DNA of 64,000 nucleotides from Fenollaria sporofastidiosus (GTDB lineage: Bacteria > Bacillota > Clostridia > Tissierellales > Peptoniphilaceae): assembly GCF_943169635.2 (NCBI RefSeq), contig NZ_OW968186.1:1426001-1490000 (forward strand), in the 5' to 3' direction. Below, piece by piece: positions 17,290 through 27,500 of this stretch. The notes under the pieces are model-generated. The model made no database searches and had not been told where the DNA came from. It saw nothing but the letters and a program-made list of their open reading frames with translations. Every line of letters starts with the position of its first letter. Positions within the stretch are counted from its first letter, which is position 1. A program made the translations under genes and the position numbers.

Positions 17290-19375
17290 TCAAATCCGTT
17301 GGTGCTTTTGCTTTTCCGTTTTCTTTTACTTTTGGTCTTCTGGTTTTGTGCCGTAGGTTGTTTCAAAGCTTACTTTGTATTCGACTGTTGGGATGATTTT
17401 TTCTTCCCATTTTGCTTTTAAGGTCTTGTTTTCTTTTACTTCTGTTTCGAAGTTATATTCTTCTGTGCCTAGGAACCAACCTTTGAATATATAGGTCTTG
17501 CCGCTTGCGCTATCCAGGATTTCTGTTGTGTCTTTTTCAAATCCCGTTGGTGCTTTTGCTTTTCCGTTTTCTTTTACTTTTTGGTCTTCTGGTTTTGTGC
17601 CGTAGGTTGTTTCAAAGCTTACTTTGTATTCGACTGTTGGGATGATTTTTTCTTCCCATTTTGCTTTTAAGGTCTTGTTTTCTTTTACTTCTGTTTCGAA
17701 GTTATATTCTTCTGTGCCTAGGAACCAACCTTTGAATATATAGGTCTTGCCGCTTGCGCTATCCAGGATTTCTGTTGTGTCTTTTCAAAATCCGTTGGTG
17801 CTTTTGCTTTTCCGTTTTCTTTTACTTTTTGGTCTTCTGGTTTTGTGCCGTAGGTTGTTTCAAAGCTTACTGTGTATTCTGCTATTGGGATGATTTTTTC
17901 TTCCCATTTCGCTTTTAGGATCTTGTTTCCTTTTACTTCTGTTTCGAAGTTATATTCTTCTGTGCCTAGGAACCAACCTTTGAATATATAGGTCTTGCCG
18001 TTTGCGCTATCCAGGATTTCTGTTGTGTCTTTTTCAAATCCCGTTGGTGCTTTTGCTTTTCCGTTTTCTTTTACTTTTTGGTCTTCTGGTTTTGTGCCGT
18101 AGGTTGTTTCAAAGCTTACTTTGTATTCGACTGTTGGGATGATTTTTTCTTCCCATTTTGCTTTTAAGGTCTTGTTTTCTTTTACTTCTGTTTCGAAGTT
18201 ATATTCTTCTGTGCCTAGGAACCAACCTTTGAATATATAGGTCTTGCCGCTTGCGCTATCCAGGATTTCTGTTGTGTCTTTTTCAAATCCCGTTGGTGCT
18301 TTTGCTTTTTCATTTTCTTTTATTTTTTGGTCTTCTGGTTTTGTTCCATAGGTTGTTTCAAAGCTTACTGTGTATTCTGCTATTGGGATGATTTTTTCTT
18401 CCCATTTCGCTTTTAGGATCTTGTTTCCTTTTACTTCTGTTTCGAAGTTATATTCTTCTGTGCCTAGGAACCAACCTTTGAATATATAGGTCTTGCCGCT
18501 TGCGCTATCCAGGATTTCTGTTGTGTCTTTTTCAAATCCTTGCGGTTCTTTTGCTTTTTCGCCTTCTTTTATTTTTTGATCTGCCGGTTTTGTTCCATAG
18601 GTTGTTTCAAAGCTTACTGTGTATTCGACTGTTGGGATGATTTTTTCTTCCCATTTTGCTTTTAAGGTCTTGTTTTCTTTTACTTCTGTTTCGAAGTTAT
18701 ATTCTTCTGTGCCTAGGAACCAACCTTTGAATATATAGGTCTTGCCGCTTGCGCTATCCAGGATTTCTGTTGTGTCTTTTTCAAATCCCGTTGGTGCTTT
18801 TGCTTTTTCATTTTCTTTTATTTTTTGGTCTTCTGGTTTTGTGCCGTAGGTTGTTTCAAAGCTTACTTTGTATTCGACTGTTGGGATGATTTTTTCTTCC
18901 CATTTTGCTTTTAAGGTCTTGTTTTCTTTTACTTCTGTTTCGAAGTTATATTCTTCTGTGCCTAGGAACCAACCTTTGAATATATAGGTCTTGCCGCTTG
19001 CGCTATCCAGGATTTCTGTTGTGTCTTTTTCAAATCCCGTTGGTGCTTTTGCTTTTTCATTTTCTTTTATTTTTTGGTCTTCTGGTTTTGTTCCATAGGT
19101 TGTTTCAAAGCTTACTGTGTATTCTGCTATTGGGATGATTTTTTCTTCCCATTTCGCTTTTAGGATCTTGTTTCCTTTTACTTCTGTTTCGAAGTTATAT
19201 TCTTCTGTGCCTAGGAACCAACCTTTGAATATATAGGTCTTGCCGCTTGCGCTATCCAGGATTTCTGTTGTGTCTTTTTCAAATCCTTGCGGTTCTTTTG
19301 CTTTTTCGCCTTCTTTTATTTTTTGATCTGCCGGTTTTGTTCCATAGGTTGTTTCAAAGCTTACTTTGTATTCTT
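17145..19375 (-). repeat. Nine tandem 249-bp (83-residue) repeats in the C1 peptidase gene
   Basis: The landmark GTGCCTAGGAACC recurs at 17219, 17465, 17714, 17962, 18211, 18460, 18709, 18958 and 19207. Spacings are 249 bp except 246 (17219-17465) and 248 (17714-17962), which pinpoint the lost bases. Two subtypes alternate: ones with KENKTLKAKW/IPTVEY and ones with KGNKILKAKW/IPIAEY. Confidence 0.95.
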
Positions 19376-21362
19376 TTGGTGGTATTTTTTTGAAAATTGC
19401 CTTCGCTGTTACATTTCCTTCTCCTATGGTTAGGGTTGTTTCAAGAGATTTTGGATCTTGTGCTGTTGCTCCTTCTACTTCCCATTTGTCAAATTCATAG
19501 CCCGGGTTTGGATCTGCTTTTATGGTTACCTTTGTTCTCTTTGGCCCCTTGGAAGGATTTGCTGTTGCTGTGCCATTTCCATCGTTATTTACAGTTACCG
19601 TGTATTCTTTAGGTTTAACTGTCACAGTTCCTAGGAAAATTTTGTAGAAATCATCAATTTTTTGGAAAAAATGTTCTGTATTTTTATCATTGTACATATA
19701 TGAAGATGCGGGCACTTTTTCAACTGTAGGAAAACTTCTATATGAAAGTCCCATAGTCTTGGAATCTGTCTCGATCTTTAAGGCAAATTTGCCGCTAGTT
19801 ATTGTATAAGGCTGTATTACTTCTAATGTTTGATATCCTTTTTCTGTAAAAGTGCCGCTAGCCAATTCTACCCATTTGTCACTGTTTATATCTTTTAGTG
19901 TATCCCCTTTTGTTCCATCAGCAAATGTGGTCTTTTCTTCTTTTAGTAGTTCTGGGTCTTCGGTTATATAGATTTTATATGGAGCAGACCCTTCTGACTT
20001 ATTATAGTAGGTTACATACTTGATAGTTTCAGGTTCAGTTGTACCTCTTTCATAAACATTTATGGCCTTGTTTAGCTTTCCTTTTATATCGAATTTTTGA
20101 TTAAAAGTAGTACCTGCAAGTTTGCAAGGATTATATACATTTTTAAGACTTGCTCTTTCATCTGGATCCATGGGTCTAACTTCTCGTGGGGTAATGATTT
20201 TAGTAAAACTTGGAACTATATCTCCATTGCCTAAAAATGATTCATAGGAAATCCAATGATACCCTCTAGCATCGTCATAGCGATCATATGGCGGAGCGGG
20301 CACTGAATTTTTAACTAAAAAGGCTCCTTTTGCTGTTTCTCCTAATTTATTTTTAATTTCCTTATCGTCATCCCATCCTATTAATGCAACCGCATGATTA
20401 TACTTCAGATAATTTGAATTTTTAAAATTTCTCACATAGTGATAACGAACTCCATTTTTCTTAACAGACCATTTATCAATCCATCTACCTCCAAGAACAT
20501 CTTTGCTATACCCATCTTCCGCTATTAAATAGGTACCTTGTACCGATCCATTTTCATATATACATCTCTTTAGATTTTCAAGTGTTAAGTCCAATTCCAA
20601 GGTCCTTGTAACTAAAAAATCTAGTTTCTTATTAAAAGCATCACCCATTATCTTAAAGGTATCTCTTTCACCTTCAGGAAGTGAGATTGCTCTTGATGGG
20701 TCAAAATCTTTTTGTTTTCTGTCTTTTGGATCATCTTCATTGATTGAGTATGCTGTGAGATTTTTTTCTAGTACGGGTCCTGAAAGCCTAGCGCAGTAAG
20801 CTAGCGCATCTTCATCAAGCCCACCCGATTGAAGATTTGTTTGATCATCAACATTATATGCCATATGACCTTCTGATAAATCATAGTCTTCTCCATATTT
20901 AATTTTTAATAGTGATTCTACTACTGCTAAATAAGCATGAGCCCAACAAGTTCCTGTGTAAAACTGATCTTTTCGTGGAGTTATGACATTTATGCCAAAG
21001 TGATTTAATTTTATATCACCACTTCTAGAATCATATTTTTTGAATCTAGAGAATTCACTTGATGATCTAGTTCTAATATTTCTTGTTTTTTCTTGAGGAA
21101 AGATATACTTTGGCGGTATGTAGCCATAAGTAAATTCCTCTTTGTGATTTAGATAATACTCGTACTGAGGATTAGGTATGGGACCCTCTATTTCCTTAGC
21201 TCTTATAGGTGCAGTTTTCATTGTGCTTCTATTAACTGTCGATGTATTTTCATTTACATTTACGGCTGCAGAAACAGGCAATATAAGCGTGTGTACAAGA
21301 ACCATTAAAGAAAGTAGTATTACCCAAAACTTTCTTAGCAGTTTCTCTCTAGGAATATACAT
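17718..21362 (-). CDS. Secreted papain-family (C1) cysteine peptidase with InlB-type repeats, N-terminal part
   Basis: A signal peptide (about residues 10-35) is followed by a C1A peptidase domain. The catalytic Cys is in FYTGTCWAHAYLAV, the His in KYNHAVALIGWDDD, and the Asn in FLVKNSV. A lectin-like domain (about 420-560) follows, with YKIYITEDPELL and GYQTLEVIQPY. Next come one bacterial repeat (NNDGNGTATANPS) and a chain of 83-residue Listeria-Bacteroides-type repeats (FKGWFLGTEEYNFETEV). Its frame ends prematurely at 17718 with an out-of-frame tail (TQQKSWIAQAARP), caused by a net one-base loss near 17785-17795. The true product probably continues to 15859. ATG 21362 follows AAAGGAGTG by 8 nt. 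The role is probably extracellular proteolysis or surface adhesion. Confidence 0.85.
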   Translation of the reverse strand: MYIPREKLLRKFWVILLSLMVLVHTLILPVSAAVNVNENTSTVNRSTMKTAPIRAKEIEGPIPNPQYEYYLNHKEEFTYGYIPPKYIFPQEKTRNIRTRSSSEFSRFKKYDSRSGDIKLNHFGINVITPRKDQFYTGTCWAHAYLAVVESLLKIKYGEDYDLSEGHMAYNVDDQTNLQSGGLDEDALAYCARLSGPVLEKNLTAYSINEDDPKDRKQKDFDPSRAISLPEGERDTFKIMGDAFNKKLDFLVTRTLELDLTLENLKRCIYENGSVQGTYLIAEDGYSKDVLGGRWIDKWSVKKNGVRYHYVRNFKNSNYLKYNHAVALIGWDDDKEIKNKLGETAKGAFLVKNSVPAPPYDRYDDARGYHWISYESFLGNGDIVPSFTKIITPREVRPMDPDERASLKNVYNPCKLAGTTFNQKFDIKGKLNKAINVYERGTTEPETIKYVTYYNKSEGSAPYKIYITEDPELLKEEKTTFADGTKGDTLKDINSDKWVELASGTFTEKGYQTLEVIQPYTITSGKFALKIETDSKTMGLSYRSFPTVEKVPASSYMYNDKNTEHFFQKIDDFYKIFLGTVTVKPKEYTVTVNNDGNGTATANPSKGPKRTKVTIKADPNPGYEFDKWEVEGATAQDPKSLETTLTIGEGNVTAKAIFKKIPPKEYKVSFETTYGTKPADQKIKEGEKAKEPQGFEKDTTEILDSASGKTYIFKGWFLGTEEYNFETEVKGNKILKAKWEEKIIPIAEYTVSFETTYGTKPEDQKIKENEKAKAPTGFEKDTTEILDSASGKTYIFKGWFLGTEEYNFETEVKENKTLKAKWEEKIIPTVEYKVSFETTYGTKPEDQKIKENEKAKAPTGFEKDTTEILDSASGKTYIFKGWFLGTEEYNFETEVKENKTLKAKWEEKIIPTVEYTVSFETTYGTKPADQKIKEGEKAKEPQGFEKDTTEILDSASGKTYIFKGWFLGTEEYNFETEVKGNKILKAKWEEKIIPIAEYTVSFETTYGTKPEDQKIKENEKAKAPTGFEKDTTEILDSASGKTYIFKGWFLGTEEYNFETEVKENKTLKAKWEEKIIPTVEYKVSFETTYGTKPEDQKVKENGKAKAPTGFEKDTTEILDSANGKTYIFKGWFLGTEEYNFETEVKGNKILKAKWEEKIIPIAEYTVSFETTYGTKPEDQKVKENGKAKAPTDFEKTQQKSWIAQAARPIYSKVGS

Positions 21363-21414
21363 TTTATTATCACTCCTTTATCAATCATTAGTATAGTCAA
21401 ACATAATTTTATTT

Positions 21415-21466
21415 GGCTGTATAATATCTATTGAGGATTTAACTCCCCAATAGATATTATACAGCC
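21415..21466. repeat. Long perfect inverted repeat between the two surface-protein genes
   Basis: Arms of 19 bp (21415-21433 and 21448-21466; GGCTGTATAATATCTATTG and its exact complement) enclose a 14-nt loop, in which GGA/TCC can pair after one mismatch. It lies 53 bp upstream of the peptidase start and downstream of the terminator at 21479. Each arm carries TATAAT reading inward. Confidence 0.85.
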
Positions 21467-21478
21467 TTTATAAAACTA

Positions 21479-21503
21479 AAAAAGGACACCTGGGTGTCCT
21501 TTT
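21479..21503. terminator. Bidirectional-looking terminator after the LRR surface-protein gene
   Basis: AAAAAGGACACC and GGTGTCCTTTTT form a perfect stem with T-runs on both strands. It serves the minus-strand gene that ends at 21542. Confidence 0.85.
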
Positions 21504-21541
21504 TTAGAGATGATCTATTGGATCCCCTTTTTATAGTTGAT

Positions 21542-24500
21542 CTATTTTTCGATCATTCTTATAATAGTAACTTGCTTTGTAGCTGCATCCCATAAGATGT
21601 CCTTGCCATCTACAAGGCCTAAAGCCCTTGCAACGTTTGCAATTGGAAGCATAGTTCTGTTATTCTTAATTATAGGTTTAACATCACTTACAAATGTATT
21701 TCCGTTTACAATTATATTGTTTGTATCAACAGGTATTTGTACGATATTTTTCTTGTCTACAAGATAAACAGTCCTTGTATTTGCATCCCATGTTACCATA
21801 AATCCTAAAGATTCAGCAACGAAGCGTATTGGAAGCATAGTTCTTGATTGATAGATGAATGGAGCGATGTCCATCCTAACTTGGCTTACAACACCATTTA
21901 CTGACTTCTGCATTAGATTGTTATTTATAAATAGTATTGCTTCAAGCTTGTCATAAACTTTAGCTTCTTCAATTTTTTCTTCTTCATTATCATCTCTATC
22001 ATATCTGTCGTCTCTTTCATTATATTTTCTACGAGGTCTACGTCTTTCGTATGGGTATGGGTAGCTTGGTGTGTATATCTCTTCAAATCTAGCATAAATA
22101 ACCATATCTCTTTCGATAATTGTTGGATTGCCATATAGATAAGGTGACCATCCAGCAAACTCATATCCATAGTAAGGTATAGCTGCTGGTGCAAAACTTG
22201 CTAAATCTGCAAATGTTTTGCCTGCTCCCATTGGTACATAAACAGTATTTGCTTTTGCTACAGTACCTTTGTTTTCATTTTCTGATTCAAATGTTACTAC
22301 ATAGTATTTGCTTGGATCTGCTGGCTTTCCTCCACCTGGTTGTGTTGGATCTACTGGTCCTACTACTGGTGGATTTTGTGGTGTTGGTGCACCTGCTTGT
22401 TTGAAGTATGCTTTTACTGTCATATCTCTAGCGATTGTTGTGTTTGCATCTAAAGCTGGTTCCCATTTTTCAAATTCATAGCCTTGTACTGCTGTTGTCT
22501 TTGGTGCTGTTACGTCGGCTAATGTCTTTGTTTCTGTCTTTAATACATATACTGTATTTTTAGCATCTACTGTTCCCTTTGTTGTATCTGCTGATTCAAA
22601 TGTTACTACATAGTATTTGCTTGGATCTGCTGGCTTTCCTCCACCTGGTTGTGTTGGATCTACTGGTCCTACTACTGGTGGATTTTGTGGTGTTGGTGCA
22701 CCTGCTTGTTTGAAGTATGCTTTTACTGTCATATCTCTAGCGATTGTTGTGTTTGCATCTAAAGCTGGTTCCCATTTTTCAAATTCATAGCCTTGTACTG
22801 CTGTTGTCTTTGGTGCTGTTACGTCGGCTAATGTCTTTGTTTCTGTCTTTAATACATATACTGTATTTTTAGCATCTACTGTTCCCTTTGTTGTATCTGC
22901 TGATTCAAATGTTACTACATAGTATTTGCTTGGATCTGCTGGCTTTCCTCCACCTGGTTGTGTTGGATCTACTGGTCCTACTACTGGTGGATTTTGTGGT
23001 GTTGGTGCACCTGCTTGTTTGAAGTATGCTTTTACTGTCATATCTCTAGCGATTGTTGTGTTTGCATCTAAAGCTGGTTCCCATTTTTCAAATTCATAGC
23101 CTTGTACTGCTGTTGTCTTTGGTGCTGTTACGTCGGCTAATGTCTTTGTTTCTGTCTTTAATACATATACTGTATTTTTAGCATCTACTGTTCCCTTTGT
23201 TGTATCTGCTGATTCAAATGTTACTACATAGTATTTGCTTGGATCTGCTGGCTTTCCTCCACCTGGTTGTGTTGGATCTACTGGTCCTACTACTGGTGGA
23301 TTTTGTGGTGTTGGTGCACCTGCTTGTTTGAAGTATGCTTTTACTGTCATATCTCTAGCGATTGTTGTGTTTGCATCTAAAGCTGGTTCCCATTTTTCAA
23401 ATTCATAGCCTTGTACTGCTGTTGTCTTTGGTGCTGTTACGTCGGCTAATGTCTTTGTTTCTGTCTTTAATACATATACTGTATTTTTAGCATCTACTGT
23501 TCCCTTTGTTGTATCTGCTGATTCAAATGTTACTACATAGTATTTGCTTGGATCTGCTGGCTTTCCTCCACCTGGTTGTGTTGGATCTACTGGTCCTACT
23601 ACTGGTGGATTTTGTGGTGTTGGTGCACCTGCTTGTTTGAAGTATGCTTTTACTGTCATATCTCTAGCGATTGTTGTGTTTGCATCTAAAGCTGGTTCCC
23701 ATTTTTCAAATTCATAGCCTTGTACTGCTGTTGTCTTTGGTGCTGTTACGTCGGCTAATGTCTTTGTTTCTGTCTTTAATACATATACTGTATTTTTAGC
23801 ATCTACTGTTCCCTTTGTTGTATCTGCTGATTCAAATGTTACTACATAGTATTTGCTTGGATCTGCTGGCTTTCCTCCACCTGGTTGTGTTGGATCTACT
23901 GGTCCTACTACTGGTGGATTTTGTGGTGTTGGTGCACCTGCTTGTTTGAAGTATGCTTTTACTGTCATATCTCTAGCGATTGTTGTGTTTGCATCTAAAG
24001 CTGGTTCCCATTTTTCAAATTCATAGCCTTGTACTGCTGTTGTCTTTGGTGCTGTTACGTCGGCTAATGTCTTTGTTTCTGTCTTTAATACATATACTGT
24101 ATTTTTAGCATCTACTGTTCCCTTTGTTGTATCTGCTGATTCAAATGTTACTACATAGTATTTGCTTGGATCTGCTGGCTTTCCTCCACCTGGTTGTGTT
24201 GGATCTACTGGTCCTACTACTGGTGGATTTTGTGGTGTTGGTGCACCTGCTTGTTTGAAGTATGCTTTTACTGTCATATCTCTAGCGATTGTTGTGTTTG
24301 CATCTAAAGCTGGTTCCCATTTTTCAAATTCATAGCCTTGTACTGCTGTTGTCTTTGGTGCTGTTACGTCGGCTAATGTCTTTGTTTCTGTCTTTAATAC
24401 ATATACTGTATTTTTAGCATCTACTGTTCCCTTTGTTGTATCTGCTGATTCAAATGTTACTACATAGTATTTGCTTGGATCTGCTGGCTTTCCTCCACCT

Positions 24501-27500
24501 GGTTGTGTTGGATCTACTGGTCCTACTACTGGTGGATTTTGTGGTGTTGGTGCACCTGCTTGTTTGAAGTATGCTTTTACTGTCATATCTCTAGCGATTG
24601 TTGTGTTTGCATCTAAAGCTGGTTCCCATTTTTCAAATTCATAGCCTTGTACTGCTGTTGTCTTTGGTGCTGTTACGTCGGCTAATGTCTTTGTTTCTGT
24701 CTTTAATACATATACTGTATTTTTAGCATCTACTGTTCCCTTTGTTGTATCTGCTGATTCAAATGTTACTACATAGTATTTGCTTGGATCTGCTGGCTTT
24801 CCTCCACCTGGTTGTGTTGGATCTACTGGTCCTACTACTGGTGGATTTTGTGGTGTTGGTGCACCTGCTTGTTTGAAGTATGCTTTTACTGTCATATCTC
24901 TAGCGATTGTTGTGTTTGCATCTAAAGCTGGTTCCCATTTTTCAAATTCATAGCCTTGTACTGCTGTTGTCTTTGGTGCTGTTACGTCGGCTAATGTCTT
25001 TGTTTCTGTCTTTAATACATATACTGTATTTTTAGCATCTACTGTTCCCTTTGTTGTATCTGCTGATTCAAATGTTACTACATAGTATTTGCTTGGATCT
25101 GCTGGCTTTCCTCCACCTGGTTGTGTTGGATCTACTGGTCCTACTACTGGTGGATTTTGTGGTGTTGGTGCACCTGCTTGTTTGAAGTATGCTTTTACTG
25201 TCATATCTCTAGCGATTGTTGTGTTTGCATCTAAAGCTGGTTCCCATTTTTCAAATTCATAGCCTTGTACTGCTGTTGTCTTTGGTGCTGTTACGTCGGC
25301 TAATGTCTTTGTTTCTGTCTTTAATACATATACTGTATTTTTAGCATCTACTGTTCCCTTTGTTGTATCTGCTGATTCAAATGTTACTACATAGTATTTG
25401 CTTGGATCTGCTGGCTTTCCTCCACCTGGTTGTGTTGGATCTACTGGTCCTACTACTGGTGGATTTTGTGGTGTTGGTGCACCTGCTTGTTTGAAGTATG
25501 CTTTTACTGTCATATCTCTAGCGATTGTTGTGTTTGCATCTAAAGCTGGTTCCCATTTTTCAAATTCATAGCCTTGTACTGCTGTTGTCTTTGGTGCTGT
25601 TACGTCGGCTAATGTCTTTGTTTCTGTCTTTAATACATATACTGTATTTTTAGCATCTACTGTTCCCTTTGTTGTATCTGCTGATTCAAATGTTACTACA
25701 TAGTATTTGCTTGGATCTGCTGGCTTTCCTCCACCTGGTTGTGTTGGATCTACTGGTCCTACTACTGGTGGATTTTGTGGTGTTGGTGCACCTGCTTGTT
25801 TGAAGTATGCTTTTACTGTCATATCTCTAGCGATTGTTGTGTTTGCATCTAAAGCTGGTTCCCATTTTTCAAATTCATAGCCTTGTACTGCTGTTGTCTT
25901 TGGTGCTGTTACGTCGGCTAATGTCTTTGTTTCTGTCTTTAATACATATACTGTATTTTTAGCATCTACTGTTCCCTTTGTTGTATCTGCTGATTCAAAT
26001 GTTACTACATAGTATTTGCTTGGATCTGCTGGCTTTCCTCCACCTGGTTGTGTTGGATCTACTGGTCCTACTACTGGTGCTACATCTTTGTAGATTGCTA
26101 TGAATGTTTCTGTTGCTACGTTTCCTGTTGCTGGTACTTCTGGATTCCATTTGTTAAATTCTTGTGTTGTGTCTGTTGGAACTGCTACTATTGCCGCAAT
26201 CTTTTCTTTTAGTTCTGCGTCTTTGTATGTTGTTCCATCTAGTACATCTATTGCTTTTACTTGAACTTTTCCAATCTTACCAGCTGATGTTGCGTCGAAT
26301 TTTAGTCTCACATAGCCTGCTGGTACTTGACTGTCTGGATCGGTTACTTCGCTGAATTTTGGTTTTCTTTTATATGTTGCTGTAAATGTTTGTGTTGTTA
26401 CTTTTCCACTTTGAGGTACTTCTGGAAGCCAACTCAAAAATGCCTTAGTGGGATCATTGGCTATTGGTTTAATCGCTAATATTCGCATCCTTAATGCTGG
26501 TGATCCGAAATCCGCGGTACTAGGTACATTTAAGACCACCTTTTGCTCGCCGTTGATGGTTCCTTCGCCTGCATCAAATGTTAGATTTATCTTGTAGACT
26601 GCTGTAAATGTTTTTGTTGTTACGTTTCCTGATGTTGGTACTGTTTCGCTCCATTTGTCAAATTCTTGTTTTGTATCTTGGTTTATTGCTTTTTCTGGAA
26701 TTTCATCTTTTACAGCTTTGTTATCCCATGCTGTTCCTGTTAATACGTCTATAACTTTGTATCTGTGTGTTCCGTCTACTGTATTTCCTTCGCCTGCGTC
26801 AAATTTTACTCTTGTATATCCGTTTGGAACTGCTGCGTTAGGATCTGTTCCTGCTTTCACTAGTTCTTTTGCTTTATATGTTGCTGTAAATGTCTTTGCT
26901 TCTACTGTACCTGCTGTTGGTACTGTTTCGCTCCATTTGTCAAATTCTTGTTTTGTATCTTGGTTTATTGCTTTTTCTGGAATTTCATCTTTTACAGCTT
27001 TGTTATCCCATGCTGTTTCTGCTAGTACGTCTATAACTTTGTATCTGTGTGTTCCGTCTACTGTATTGCCTTCGCCTGCATCAAAGATTACTCTTTCAAT
27101 ATTTCCTAATGCAGGGATTTCCGGATCATTTCCGATAGTTACCTTTTCATCTACAAATTTTACATATAATTTTACTGGAATTGTCCATCTTTTATTAAAG
27201 GAGTATTTATAAGAACATTTGTAATATCCTTCGTCTTCATATTCTTCAGTTATATTAAAATAATCATACTCAATTTTTAGACCGTTTAGATCTTTTGCTC
27301 TGCCCACGTCAAATTTTCCTGGTAACACGCTATATTTGAATTTCTTTGTTTTTTTATCAACAGCAATATAATACGGATTCACTTCACTAAACTGTATCCC
27401 TCCGATAAAAGGTACTGCTGTTTCATTTGGTGAGTTTAAAGTCGTCATATTGTTGCCTTTTACTATTACATTTTTAAGATTTGTATTAGTGTCTAAATCT

